DNA of 64,000 bases from Streptomyces avermitilis MA-4680 = NBRC 14893 (lineage in GTDB: Bacteria > Actinomycetota > Actinomycetes > Streptomycetales > Streptomycetaceae): assembly GCF_000009765.2 (NCBI RefSeq), contig NC_003155.5:7254001-7318000 (forward strand), given 5' to 3'. Positions 49,869 through 58,761 of this stretch are shown in pieces. The position numbers and the translations under genes are program-made. How positions within the stretch are numbered: the stretch's first letter is position 1; every line of letters starts with the position of its first letter. The notes under the pieces are model-generated. The model was given only the letters and a program-made list of their open reading frames with translations. It ran no database searches and was not told the origin of the DNA.

Positions 49869-51499
49869 CAGAAAAACTGACGCATCGTCACCTGACTCGC
49901 CGTCAAATCCTTGGTATGGCCGCCCTCCAGACGGCGGCCACCCTGGGCTTCACCCGGATCGGCCTCCAGTCGGCGCGGGCCGCCGAGCCCGACGCGGTCG
50001 AGACCGCACCCGCCATCGTGGTCGGTTCCGGCTACGGCGCCGCCGTGGCCGCGCTCCGCCTCGGCCAGGCCGGCCTCCGCACGCTCGTCATCGAGATGGG
50101 CGGACTCTGGAACACACCCGGCTCCGACGGCAAGGTCTTCTGTTCCACCAGCGCCCCGGACCGGAGATCCATGTGGTTCCGGACGCGCACCGAGGCGCCG
50201 CTCGCCGAGTTCCTGTGGCTGGACGTCGTCAACAAGGACATCAGCCCGTACCCGGGCGTCCTGGACCGGGTGCACTTCGCCAACATGTCCGTGTACGTCG
50301 GCCGGGGCGTCGGCGGCGGCTCCCTGGTCAACGGCGGCATGGCCGTCACCCCGCTCCAGTCGTACTTCGCCGAGCAGTTCCCGACCGTGGACGCCGCCGA
50401 GATGTACAGCACGTACTTCCCGCGCGCCCGCACCATGCTCGGCGTCAACACGGTCGACCCCGCCTGGTTCGAGTCCACCGAGTGGTACCGGTTCACCCGG
50501 ACCTCGCGGAAGGCGGCCACGAACACCGGCCTGAAGACCACCTTCGTACCGAACGTCTACGACTTCGGCTACATGCAGCGCGAGGCGGCCGGCACCGCCA
50601 CCAAGTCCGCCCTCGCCGGCGAGGTCATCTACGGCAACAACTACGGCAAGCGCAGCCTCGACAAGACGTACCTCGCCTCGGCGCTGGGCACCGGCAACGT
50701 CACCATCCACACACTGGAGAGGGTCCGCGAGATACGAAGGGCGAGCGACGGGACGTACCTGCTGACCGCCGACCGGATCGACACCACCGGCGCGGTCGTC
50801 GAGACCAAGCAGTACAGCTGCACCTACCTGTTCCTCGGCGGCGGCAGCCTCGGCACCTCCGAACTCCTCGTCCGGGCCCGGGAGACGGGCGCCCTGCCCG
50901 CCCTCGACGCGAGCGTGGGCACCGGCTGGGGCACCAACGGCAATGTGATGACCGGCCGGGCGAACCACATCTGGGACACCGTCGGGGCCAACCAGTCCAC
51001 CATGCCCGTCATGGGCATCGACGACTGGGCGAACACCTCGAACCCCGTCTTCGCCGAGATCGCCCCGCTGCCCATGGGGCTGGAGCACTGGATCAGCCTC
51101 TATCTGGCGATCACCAAGAACCCGGAGCGGGCGTCCTTCACGTACGACGCGGCGAGCGACTCCGCGAAGCTCGGCTGGAGCGCCGCCCAGAGCGCCGTGT
51201 CCGTGAGCATGGCCAAGAAGCTCTTCGACCGGATCAACTCGGCCAACGCGACGATCTACCGGTACGACCTCTTCGGCAACAACAAGACCTTCGCCGACGA
51301 CTTCACGTACCACCCGCTGGGCGGCTGCGTACTCGGGAAGTCGACGGACAACTACGGCCGGGTGAAGGGGTATTCGAAGCTGTACGTCACCGACGGCTCG
51401 CTCGTCCCCGGGTCGATCGGCGTCAACCCGTTCGTGACGATCACCGCGCTCGCGGAACGCACCATGGCGCGGGTCCTCGCCGAGGACACCGCGCCATGA
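49865..51499 (+). CDS. choA: Cholesterol oxidase (FAD, GMC family), Tat-exported
   Basis: Oxidises cholesterol and related 3-beta-hydroxysterols to 4-en-3-ones, releasing H2O2, outside the cell. The 544-aa precursor has a Tat-type signal with RR in LTRRQILGMAA and ends its leader near ARAAEPD. FAD-binding GSGYGAAVAALRLGQAG lies near residue 54. The active-site Glu (VFAEIAPLP), His (YHPLGGC) and Asn (GVNPF) are all present. It closely resembles the Streptomyces SA-COO cholesterol oxidase as I remember it. It lies between pimB and fadD, which are adjacent in related genomes, so it looks inserted. No clear ribosome site at ATG 49865. Confidence 0.93.
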   Translation: MTEKLTHRHLTRRQILGMAALQTAATLGFTRIGLQSARAAEPDAVETAPAIVVGSGYGAAVAALRLGQAGLRTLVIEMGGLWNTPGSDGKVFCSTSAPDRRSMWFRTRTEAPLAEFLWLDVVNKDISPYPGVLDRVHFANMSVYVGRGVGGGSLVNGGMAVTPLQSYFAEQFPTVDAAEMYSTYFPRARTMLGVNTVDPAWFESTEWYRFTRTSRKAATNTGLKTTFVPNVYDFGYMQREAAGTATKSALAGEVIYGNNYGKRSLDKTYLASALGTGNVTIHTLERVREIRRASDGTYLLTADRIDTTGAVVETKQYSCTYLFLGGGSLGTSELLVRARETGALPALDASVGTGWGTNGNVMTGRANHIWDTVGANQSTMPVMGIDDWANTSNPVFAEIAPLPMGLEHWISLYLAITKNPERASFTYDAASDSAKLGWSAAQSAVSVSMAKKLFDRINSANATIYRYDLFGNNKTFADDFTYHPLGGCVLGKSTDNYGRVKGYSKLYVTDGSLVPGSIGVNPFVTITALAERTMARVLAEDTAP

Positions 51500-51518
51500 A
51501 CCGCCCGACCGGGGCCGC

Positions 51519-53315
51519 CTACTTCTGGTAGATCGCCTCGATCTCGTCCGCGTAGTCCTTCGCCACCACATGACGCTTGAGCTTCAGGGACGGCGTGAGG
51601 TGGCCCGACTCCTCGGTGAACTGGGAGGACAGAATGCGGAACTTCCGCACCGATTCCGCCTTCGACACCGCGGCGTTGCCGTCGTCGACAGCGCTCTGGA
51701 CCGCCGCGAGGAGATCCGGATCCTGCCGCAGCGACGCCGCGGTGGAGCCGGCCGGCTTGCCGTGCTCGGCGGCCCAACGGCCCAGGAACTCGTCGTCGAT
51801 GGTGACGAGCGCGCCCACGAACGGGCGTCCGTCGCCGACCACCATGCACTCCGCGACCAGCGCGTGCGCGCGGATACGGTCCTCGATCACGGCCGGGGCG
51901 ACGTTCTTGCCGCCCGCGGTGACGATGATCTCCTTCTTGCGGCCGGTGATCCGCAGATACCCGTCCTCGTCGAGGGTGCCGATGTCACCGGTGTGGAACC
52001 AGCCGTCGGCAAGCGCCTCGGCGGTCGCGCCCTCGTTGTTCCAGTACTCCTTGAACAGGTGCTCGCCGTGCAGCAGCACCTCGCCGTCGTCCGCGATCCG
52101 GATCACGGAGCCCGGCAGCGGCTGGCCGACCGTGCCGATCTTCGTGCGGTCCCAGGGGTTGAAGGCGGTGGCCGCGCAGGACTCGGTCAGGCCGTAGCCC
52201 TCGAGGACCGTGAAGCCGATGCCGCGGAAGAAGTGGCCCAGGCGCTCGCCCAGCGGGGCGCCGCCGGAGATGGCGTACTCGCCCTTGCCGCCGAGAACGG
52301 CCCGCAGCTTGCTGTAGACGAGCTTGTCGAACGTCTTGTATTTGATCTTCAGCCCGAGGGACGGGCCGGACGGGGTGTCCAGGGCGCGGCTGTACGCGAT
52401 CGCCGTGTCCGCCGCCTTGTCGAAGATCTTGCCCTTGCCGTCCGCCTGCGCCTTGGCGCGCGCCGAGTTGTAGACCTTCTCGAAGACGCGCGGCACACCG
52501 AGGATCAGCGTCGGCCGGAACGCGGCCAGTTCGTCGGTCAGGTTCTTGATGTCCGGGACGCAGCCCAGCTTGATCGGCGCCATCATCGGCGCGACCTGCA
52601 CGAGCCGTCCGAAGACATGCGCGAGCGGCAGGAAGAGCAGGACGGAACACTCGCCCGTGCGGAAGAGCGGGCGCAGCCGCTCCACGATGTTGCCGCACTC
52701 CGCGAAGAAGGCGCGGTGGGTGAGGACGCAGCCCTTGGGACGGCCGGTCGTGCCGCTCGTGTAGACGATGGTCGCCGGGTCGTCGGCCTTGGCGAGCGAG
52801 CTGCGCTCCTCGACGGTGGCGTCGCTGACGTCCCTGCCGAGGCGCCCCAGCTCCTCCACGCCGCCGGTGTCGATCTGCCAGACGTGCTTGAGGGCGGGCA
52901 GCCGGTCGCGCACCGACTCCACCGAGGCCGCGTGCGTGTCCAGCTCGACGACGCAGGCGGTCGCGCCCGAGTCGCCGAGGATCCACTGCACCTGCTCGGG
53001 GGAGCTGGTCTCGTACACCGGCACGGTGATCGCGCCCGCGCTCCAGATCGCGAAGTCGAGCAGCGTCCACTCGTAGCGGGTACGGGACATCAGGCCGACC
53101 CGGTCGCCCGGCTGGACGCCCGAGGCGATGAGCCCCTTCGCCGCGGCGCGCACCTCGGCGAGGAAGGCGGTGGCGGTGACGTCCTGCCAGCTGCCGCCGA
53201 CCTTGCGGGCGATGACGGCGACGTCAGGATGCTGCGCGGCGTTTCTGCGGACGATGTCGGTCAGATTGCCGTCCGCAGGGACCTCGTACAAAGCCGGAAG
53301 GCTGAACTCGCGCAA
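51519..53315 (-). CDS. Long-chain fatty-acid--CoA ligase (FadD15-type)
   Basis: Activates long-chain fatty acids to acyl-CoA at the membrane. The 598-aa product has AMP-binding motifs YTSGTTGRPKG near residue 188, the gate/linker segment GYGLTESCAATAFNPW near residue 367, GWFHTGDIGTLDEDGYLRI near residue 435 and GRKKEIIVTAGGKNVAP near residue 456. It matches the M. tuberculosis FadD15 (Rv2187) neighbourhood. The start is TTG at 53315, with GAGGAG 8 nt upstream. A TetR-type palindrome lies about 220 bp upstream. Confidence 0.93.
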   Translation of the reverse strand: MREFSLPALYEVPADGNLTDIVRRNAAQHPDVAVIARKVGGSWQDVTATAFLAEVRAAAKGLIASGVQPGDRVGLMSRTRYEWTLLDFAIWSAGAITVPVYETSSPEQVQWILGDSGATACVVELDTHAASVESVRDRLPALKHVWQIDTGGVEELGRLGRDVSDATVEERSSLAKADDPATIVYTSGTTGRPKGCVLTHRAFFAECGNIVERLRPLFRTGECSVLLFLPLAHVFGRLVQVAPMMAPIKLGCVPDIKNLTDELAAFRPTLILGVPRVFEKVYNSARAKAQADGKGKIFDKAADTAIAYSRALDTPSGPSLGLKIKYKTFDKLVYSKLRAVLGGKGEYAISGGAPLGERLGHFFRGIGFTVLEGYGLTESCAATAFNPWDRTKIGTVGQPLPGSVIRIADDGEVLLHGEHLFKEYWNNEGATAEALADGWFHTGDIGTLDEDGYLRITGRKKEIIVTAGGKNVAPAVIEDRIRAHALVAECMVVGDGRPFVGALVTIDDEFLGRWAAEHGKPAGSTAASLRQDPDLLAAVQSAVDDGNAAVSKAESVRKFRILSSQFTEESGHLTPSLKLKRHVVAKDYADEIEAIYQK

Positions 53316-53536
53316 GACTGCTGCTCCTCATAGGGCGCCGGCGCCACGACTCTGTGTGATGCGACGGTGCGGTCCAAGGCTCGGGCAGGTGCTCGGGACA
53401 TCATTGTTGAATTCCTGAGCACGACTGGACTGCCCGGACGTTACCCGCCGGTATGGCTTCTTCGACAGGGGGTCCCGGCCAGATGTTCTGTGCGTCACAC
53501 ATGGTGGCGTTCCTGCGATCACGGTAGTGCACGCGG

Positions 53537-53554
53537 TTACTGACTAGCCAGTAA
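53537..53554. promoter_or_regulatory. TetR-type operator candidate
   Basis: TTACTGACTAGCCAGTAA, an 18-bp palindrome with one mismatched pair (arms TTACTG/CAGTAA, centre CTAG). It lies between the divergent acyl-CoA ligase and metallophosphoesterase genes, 222 bp and 56 bp from their starts. The form is like sites bound by TetR-family regulators of lipid metabolism. Confidence 0.55.
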
Positions 53555-53596
53555 TCGCAGGTCCGGCCCGCTCTATTCACCTTTGCCGCACACGCT

Positions 53597-53602
53597 TACG
53601 CT
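53597..53602 (+). promoter_or_regulatory. -10 element before the metallophosphoesterase gene
   Basis: TACGCT followed 8 nt later by ATG 53611. No ribosome site is present, so the transcript is probably leaderless or nearly so. The sequence CTTGATCGCCATG here recurs at the start of the gene at 57997. Confidence 0.4.
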
Positions 53603-53610
53603 TGATCGCC

Positions 53611-54408
53611 ATGGCACTCTCACCAGGCGGCAACCGCAGGAAGCGCATCCATGTGGTCAGCGATGTGCATGGCAACGCGCGTGACCTGGCCCGGGCCGGC
53701 GACGGCGCGGACGCCCTGATCTGCCTCGGTGACCTCGTGCTCTTCCTCGACTACGCCGACCACTCGCGCGGCATCTTCCCGGACCTGTTCGGTGTGGCGA
53801 ACGCGGACCGCATCGTCGAGCTGCGCACCGCCCGCCGCTTCGAGGAGGCGCGGGCGTTCGGCGCCGAGCTGTGGTCCGGCATCGGCAGCGACCGGGCGGC
53901 CGCCATCGAGAAGGCGGTACGCAAGCAGTACGCGGAGATGTTCGCCGCGTTCCCGACGCCGACGTACGCGACCTATGGAAACGTCGACATGCCGACACTG
54001 TGGCGTGAGTACGCCGGACCCGGCACGACCGTGCTGGACGGCGAGCGGGTGGAGATCGGCGGCTGGACCTTCGGCTTCGTCGGCGGCGGACTGCGCACGC
54101 CCATGCGGACGCCCTACGAGATCAGCGACGAGGAGTACGCGGCGAAGATCGAGGCGGTCGGCGAGGTGGACGTGCTGTGCAGCCACATCCCGCCGGAGGT
54201 GCCGGAGCTGGTCTACGACACGGTGGCGCGGCGCTTCGAGCGCGGCAGCCGGGCGCTGCTGGACGCCATCCGCCGCACCCGCCCGCGCTACTCCCTCTTC
54301 GGCCACGTCCACCAGCCGCTGGTGCGCCGGATGCGGATCGGGGCGACGGAGTGCGTGAACGTGGGGCACTTCGCGGGGTCCGGCAAGCCGTGGGCGCTGG
54401 AGTGGTGA
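53611..54408 (+). CDS. Calcineurin-like metallophosphoesterase
   Basis: A 265-aa soluble metallophosphatase with the full set of metal ligands: SDVHGN near residue 18, GDLVLF near residue 41, YGNVDMP near residue 116, a His in CSHIPPE near residue 191, and FGHVHQP near residue 230. Substrate unknown (nucleotide or protein phosphate). The ATG at 53611 is preferred over TTG at 53602. Divergent from the acyl-CoA ligase; shares the TetR-type palindrome region. Confidence 0.88.
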   Translation: MALSPGGNRRKRIHVVSDVHGNARDLARAGDGADALICLGDLVLFLDYADHSRGIFPDLFGVANADRIVELRTARRFEEARAFGAELWSGIGSDRAAAIEKAVRKQYAEMFAAFPTPTYATYGNVDMPTLWREYAGPGTTVLDGERVEIGGWTFGFVGGGLRTPMRTPYEISDEEYAAKIEAVGEVDVLCSHIPPEVPELVYDTVARRFERGSRALLDAIRRTRPRYSLFGHVHQPLVRRMRIGATECVNVGHFAGSGKPWALEW

Positions 54409-54542
54409 GCGGCTTCGAGCGCTCCGGGTGCCGATACGTCAGGTGGGGTGACAGCGCCGGTGGCTGTGCGCGGTAGCCTTCACGCTGCACACACGTGCGC
54501 ACCACCCTCCCTCACCGGACCGCACCTGGAGGAGCCACGGCG

Positions 54543-54986
54543 ATGGCGGAACACACCAGCTCGAGCATCATGATCGAGGCGGCACCGGCCGACGTCATGG
54601 AAGTGATCGCCGACTTCGCCCGCTACCCGGACTGGACGGGCGAGGTGAAGGAGGCGGAGGTCCTCGGGACCGACGGCCAGGGCCGCGCCGAGCAGGTCCG
54701 GCTCGTCATGGACGCGGGCGCGATCAAGGACGACCAGGTCCTGGCGTACACCTGGACGGGCGACCACGAGGTGTCCTGGAGCCTGGTCAAGTCCCAGATG
54801 CTCCGCTCCCTGGACGGCTCCTACCTCCTGAAGCCGGCGGGCTCGGACGCGACCGAGGTGACGTACCAGCTCACGGTCGACGTCAAGATCCCCATGCTCG
54901 GCATGATCAAGCGCAAGGCGGAGAAGGTCATCATCGACCGCGCGCTGGCCGGCCTGAAGAAGAGGGTGGAGTCGGAGGAGAAGTAG
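54543..54986 (+). CDS. SRPBCC-family (START-like) protein
   Basis: A 147-aa lipid/polyketide-binding-fold protein (cyclase/dehydrase or START-like). It begins MAEHTSSSIMIEAAPADVMEV, with FARYPDWTGEVKEAEV near residue 25 and a C-terminal amphipathic Lys-rich helix (IKRKAEKVIIDRALAGLKKRV). Related to M. tuberculosis Rv2185c (TB16.3) by position and sequence recall. The fold suggests binding of a lipid or isoprenoid. ATG 54543 has GGAGGAG 8 nt upstream. Confidence 0.87.
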   Translation: MAEHTSSSIMIEAAPADVMEVIADFARYPDWTGEVKEAEVLGTDGQGRAEQVRLVMDAGAIKDDQVLAYTWTGDHEVSWSLVKSQMLRSLDGSYLLKPAGSDATEVTYQLTVDVKIPMLGMIKRKAEKVIIDRALAGLKKRVESEEK

Positions 54987-55095
54987 GGGTCGGCCGCGGC
55001 GGGGGCCGGGGGCGCGGCCCCACGGACACCGGGAACGGGCTCCGCCATCGGGACCAGCCAGGTCCGCCGGCCAGGCACGGGTAGCGTTCACCCTT

Positions 55096-56265
55096 ATGCG
55101 CACCCTCCTGATCACAGGCCCCGGCGGCTCCGGCCGTACCACCGTCGCCGCGGCCACGGCGCTGAGGGCGAGCCGTACGGGCACCCGGACCCTCGTGCTC
55201 AGCGCCGACCGCACGGACACCCTGGGTGCCGCCCTCGGCGTACCGACGGGCGGGGCCCCCGTCGAAGCCGCACCGGGCCTGACCGCCTGGCGCCCCGACG
55301 CCGCCGACCGCTTCCGCGCGGACCTCACCGCCTTCCAGGACCGCGCCGCCACCGCCCTCGACTTCCTCGGCGCCGCCCGCCTGGACGCCGAGGAACTCAC
55401 CCCCCTCCCCGGCGCCGAGGAACTCGCCCTGCTGCGCGCCCTGCGCGACGCCGCGCTCTCCGAGGCGTACGACCTCCTCGTCGTCGACCTCCCCCCGGCC
55501 CCGCAGGCGCTCGCCCTCCTCGCCCTCCCCGAGGAGCTGCGCCGCTATCTGCGCCGCCTCCTCCCGCCCGAACGCCAGGCGGCCCGCGCCCTGCGCCCCG
55601 TGCTCGGCCGGCTCGCCGGCGTCCCGATGCCCGCGGACTGGCTGTACGAGACGGCCGCCCGCTGGGACGTGGAGCTCGCCGCGGTCGAGGCGGTCGTCGA
55701 GGACCGCGCCACGACCGTACGACTGGTCGCCGAGCCCGGACCGGCCGGCGCCGACGCCGTCCGCGCCGCCGCCACCGGCTTCGCCCTGCGCGCCGTGCGC
55801 ATCGACACCCTGATCGCGAACCGGCTCCTGCCCGAGGAGGCCGACGACGCCTGGTCGGCCGGCCTCGCCGCCCAGCAGCGCAAGTTCCTCGAGGAGTGGC
55901 GGGGGGAGTACCGGCTCCACGAACTCCCGCACCTCGGACACGACCCGCGCGGCGCGGACGACCTGGCCGCACTCGCCGTACCCGGCGTCAACGACGCGCC
56001 TGGGCCGGTCGAGTGGTCCGTCGCCGACCGCCTCGCCGACGACGGGGTGCTCGTCTGGCACATCCCGCTGCCCGGCGCCATACGCGACGAACTCGACCTC
56101 CTCCGGCGCGGCGACGAACTCGTCGTCACCGCGGGACAGTTCCGCCGGATCGTCCCGCTCCCGTCGGCCCTGCGCCGCTGCACCGTGGCCGGCGCCGCCC
56201 TGCGCGAGGGCGAGCTGCGGATCCGCTTCGCGCCCGACCCGGACCTGTGGCCCCGCGAAAGGTGA
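55096..56265 (+). CDS. ArsA/GET3-like ATPase with altered Walker A
   Basis: A 389-aa relative of the anion-transporting ATPase family, positioned like M. tuberculosis Rv2184c. The N-terminal P-loop reads GPGGSGRTT (residues 8-16), where family members have GKGGVGKTT: both the signature Lys and the invariant Walker A Lys are missing (Pro9, Arg14). The switch-II-like region (LLVVDLPPAPQALALLALPEE) is near residue 138. ATP use is therefore doubtful. ATG 55096 follows TAGCGT (55082-55087) by 8 nt, suggesting a leaderless transcript. Partner gene is the SRPBCC protein upstream. Confidence 0.82.
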   Translation: MRTLLITGPGGSGRTTVAAATALRASRTGTRTLVLSADRTDTLGAALGVPTGGAPVEAAPGLTAWRPDAADRFRADLTAFQDRAATALDFLGAARLDAEELTPLPGAEELALLRALRDAALSEAYDLLVVDLPPAPQALALLALPEELRRYLRRLLPPERQAARALRPVLGRLAGVPMPADWLYETAARWDVELAAVEAVVEDRATTVRLVAEPGPAGADAVRAAATGFALRAVRIDTLIANRLLPEEADDAWSAGLAAQQRKFLEEWRGEYRLHELPHLGHDPRGADDLAALAVPGVNDAPGPVEWSVADRLADDGVLVWHIPLPGAIRDELDLLRRGDELVVTAGQFRRIVPLPSALRRCTVAGAALREGELRIRFAPDPDLWPRER

Positions 56266-56368
56266 CGGCGAGCTCCCGGCGGAGTCGCGGTCCGTGGCCC
56301 CGGATCCGGTGAACCGCGTACCCCGTTCGGGTAACGTCGGAGGTACGAACCGTAGGCAGGAGTCCGCC

Positions 56369-56884
56369 ATGAGCGAAGAGCGCCCCACGTCCGACGCCGC
56401 TCAGGAGGACGCGGCCGACGAGACGCGGGTTCCCCCCGGCCGAGCGGAGTCGAGCGCTCGCGGGAGCGCAGCCGACGGCGACGCCTGGGCCAAGGCCTGC
56501 GCCGAGGATCTCGCCGCCGAGAAGGCCCGCCGCCGCGCCCAGTACGGCGCACAGCCCGGCTCGGCCGCCGAGGAACTGCGCAAGCTCGTCGACGCCGTCG
56601 CCGAGAAGCTGTCCGGGCTCCAGTCGCCGCTGATCGACGCGGCCACCTCCGGGACGGCCCAGCAGATGGTCAGCCAGGTGGTGCGACAGGCCAAGGCCGT
56701 CGTCGAGCCCGTCATCGAGCGCAATCCGGACGTCTTCGACCATCTGGCCGCGGCCGGCTCCGAGCTGCTCGCCGCCTACCGCTCCGCCGTGGAGGCCCAG
56801 GAGAAGCGCTGGACGGCCCGGGACCACGACCCCCGCCACCGGGGCGGGGACCAGGGGCCGGGGGAACACATCGACTTGGACTGA
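56369..56884 (+). CDS. DUF5304 family protein
   Basis: A 171-aa, mostly helical soluble protein with acidic N- and C-termini. The conserved core is about residues 45-150, with EELRKLVDAVAEKL and QQMVSQVVRQAKAVVEPVIERNPDVFDHLAAAGSELL (positions about 70-135). It is the homologue of the S. coelicolor gene directly upstream of glkA (SCO2127), which has been linked to glucose repression. GGCAGGAG precedes ATG 56369. It lies 55 bp before glkA and may be co-transcribed. Molecular role unknown. Confidence 0.83.
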   Translation: MSEERPTSDAAQEDAADETRVPPGRAESSARGSAADGDAWAKACAEDLAAEKARRRAQYGAQPGSAAEELRKLVDAVAEKLSGLQSPLIDAATSGTAQQMVSQVVRQAKAVVEPVIERNPDVFDHLAAAGSELLAAYRSAVEAQEKRWTARDHDPRHRGGDQGPGEHIDLD

Positions 56885-56939
56885 CAGCCCCCTCGGGTAC
56901 GGTTGGCAGTAGCGGGGCTCGACCGAAACTGAGGGATTC

Positions 56940-57893
56940 ATGGGACTCACCATCGGCGTCGACATCGGCGGCACGAAGATCGCGGCCGGCGTGGTCGACG
57001 AGGAAGGCAACATCCTCTCGACCTTCAAGGTGCCGACCCCCACCACGCCGCAGGCCATCGTGGACGCGATCGCCGCTGCCGTGGAGGGTGCCCGCGCGGG
57101 GCACGAGATCGTCGGAGTGGGCATCGGTGCCGCGGGCTACGTCAACCGTCAGCGCTCCACGGTCTACTTCGCGCCGAACATCCACTGGCGGCAGGAGCCG
57201 TTGAAGGACGAGGTCGAGGCGCGCGTGGGCCTGCCGGTCGTCGTGGAGAACGACGCGAACGCGGCGGCCTGGGGCGAGTACAAGTTCGGCGCGGGCAAGG
57301 GCCACCGCAACGTCATCTGCATCACGCTGGGCACGGGCCTCGGCGGCGGCATCATCATCGGCAACAAGCTGCGCCGCGGCCACTTCGGCGTGGCCGCCGA
57401 GTTCGGCCACATCCGGATGGTCCCGGACGGCCTGCTGTGCGGCTGCGGCTCGCAGGGCTGCTGGGAGCAGTACGCGTCGGGGCGCGCCCTCGTGCGGTAC
57501 GCGAAGCAGCGCGCCAACGCGACCCCGGAGAACGCGGAGGTCCTGCTGGCGCTCGGCAACGGCACCCCGGACGGCATCGAGGGCAAGCACATCTCGGTGG
57601 CCGCCCGCCAGGGCGACCCGGTCGCGGTCGACTCCTACCGCGAGCTGGCCCGCTGGGCGGGCGCGGGCCTCGCCGACCTGGCCTCCCTCTTCGACCCGTC
57701 CGCCTTCATCGTCGGCGGCGGCCTGTCCGACGAGGGCGAGCTGGTCCTCGACCCGATCCGCAAGTCGTACAAGCGCTGGCTGGTCGGCGGCAACTGGCGG
57801 CCGGTGGCCGACGTCATCGCGGCCCAGCTCGGCAACAAGGCGGGCCTGGTCGGCGCCGCCGACCTGGCCCGGGAGCCCGACCCGATCATGTAA
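56940..57893 (+). CDS. glkA: Glucokinase (ROK family)
   Basis: Phosphorylates glucose with ATP and mediates carbon catabolite repression in Streptomyces. The 317-aa product has the ATP motif DIGGTKIAAGVVD near residue 8, the sugar-binding ENDANAAAWGE near residue 102, GTGLGGGIIIG near residue 131 and the ROK zinc signature CGCGSQGCWEQYASG near residue 167. Its lack of an N-terminal DNA-binding domain separates it from ROK repressors. GAGGGA lies just before ATG 56940. Confidence 0.96.
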   Translation: MGLTIGVDIGGTKIAAGVVDEEGNILSTFKVPTPTTPQAIVDAIAAAVEGARAGHEIVGVGIGAAGYVNRQRSTVYFAPNIHWRQEPLKDEVEARVGLPVVVENDANAAAWGEYKFGAGKGHRNVICITLGTGLGGGIIIGNKLRRGHFGVAAEFGHIRMVPDGLLCGCGSQGCWEQYASGRALVRYAKQRANATPENAEVLLALGNGTPDGIEGKHISVAARQGDPVAVDSYRELARWAGAGLADLASLFDPSAFIVGGGLSDEGELVLDPIRKSYKRWLVGGNWRPVADVIAAQLGNKAGLVGAADLAREPDPIM

Positions 57894-57983
57894 CGCGCAT
57901 ACGTGTGTGACGACGGCGCCCGCCGCACCCCGCGAGGGGTACGGCGGGCGCCGCGGTTTCCGCCGCGGCCCCAGCCGTCGGCG

Positions 57984-57989
57984 TATCTT
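57984..57989 (+). promoter_or_regulatory. -10 element of a probable leaderless gene
   Basis: TATCTT followed by 7 nt and then ATG 57997, with no ribosome site. It shares CTTGATCGCCATG with the metallophosphoesterase start region. Confidence 0.45.
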
Positions 57990-57996
57990 GATCGCC

Positions 57997-58761
57997 ATGC
58001 CGACCAGCCCTGCCGCCAGTCCGCTGCCCCCCTCGCGCACCGAACCGGACGGTTCCGCCGTCATCCGGGTGCTCAGCTACAACATCCGCTCGATGCGCGA
58101 CGACACCGCCGCGCTCGCCCGGGTGATCAGCGCCTGCGAACCCGATCTGGTGCTCGTCCAGGAGGCGCCGCGGTTCTTCCGCTGGCGCAAGAAGCTGGCG
58201 CCGCTGGCGTCGGCCTGCGGCCAGGTGGTCCTCTCCGGCGGTGCCACGGCCGCGGGCCCCGCGCTGCTGTGCTCGCTGCGGGCCACGGTCGAGCGCACCG
58301 AGGACGTCCTGCTCCCGCTCACCCCCGGTCTGCACCGGCGCGGCTTCGCCACCGCCGTCGTCCGCTTCGGCCGGGCCCGCCTCGGTGTGCTGAGCTGTCA
58401 CCTCTCGCTCCAGAAGAACGAACGGTACGAACAGGGCGGCATGCTCCTTGACCACCTGGCCCGCCTCGGTACCCCGCACGCGATCGCGGGCGGCGACCTC
58501 AACGAACGCCCCGACGGCCGCACCTTCAAGCGCCTCGCCTCCGAGCTCCGGGACTGCTGGGCGACGGCCCCCTGGGGCGCCGAGTACACCTCCACGCCCG
58601 CCGACCCCCACCAGCGCATCGACGCGATCCTCGCCACCCCGGGCATCGAGGTCCTGGCGTGCGGGGTGCCGCTCGGCCACCCCGGGGTCACGGAGGCGGA
58701 CCTGAGGGCGGCCACGGACCACCTGCCGGTCCTGGCCGCCCTCAGAGTGCCCGCGTCCTAG
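57997..58761 (+). CDS. Endonuclease/exonuclease/phosphatase (EEP) family protein
   Basis: A 254-aa metal-dependent phosphoesterase. Family residues are in order: LSYNIRSM near residue 26, the Glu of VQEAPRF near residue 53, SCHLSL near residue 135, GGDLNERP near residue 167 and TDHLPVLAAL near the C-terminus. Substrate (nucleic acid, inositol or sphingomyelin phosphate) is unknown; the mannolipid context makes lipid phosphates possible. The ATG at 57997 is chosen from the leaderless promoter. Its stop shares bases with the convergent gene's stop (CTAG). Confidence 0.88.
   Translation: MPTSPAASPLPPSRTEPDGSAVIRVLSYNIRSMRDDTAALARVISACEPDLVLVQEAPRFFRWRKKLAPLASACGQVVLSGGATAAGPALLCSLRATVERTEDVLLPLTPGLHRRGFATAVVRFGRARLGVLSCHLSLQKNERYEQGGMLLDHLARLGTPHAIAGGDLNERPDGRTFKRLASELRDCWATAPWGAEYTSTPADPHQRIDAILATPGIEVLACGVPLGHPGVTEADLRAATDHLPVLAALRVPAS

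Noticed and set aside
49865..51499. Frameshift or pseudogene in choA
   Set aside because: The frame is intact over the full length, with all FAD and active-site motifs present.
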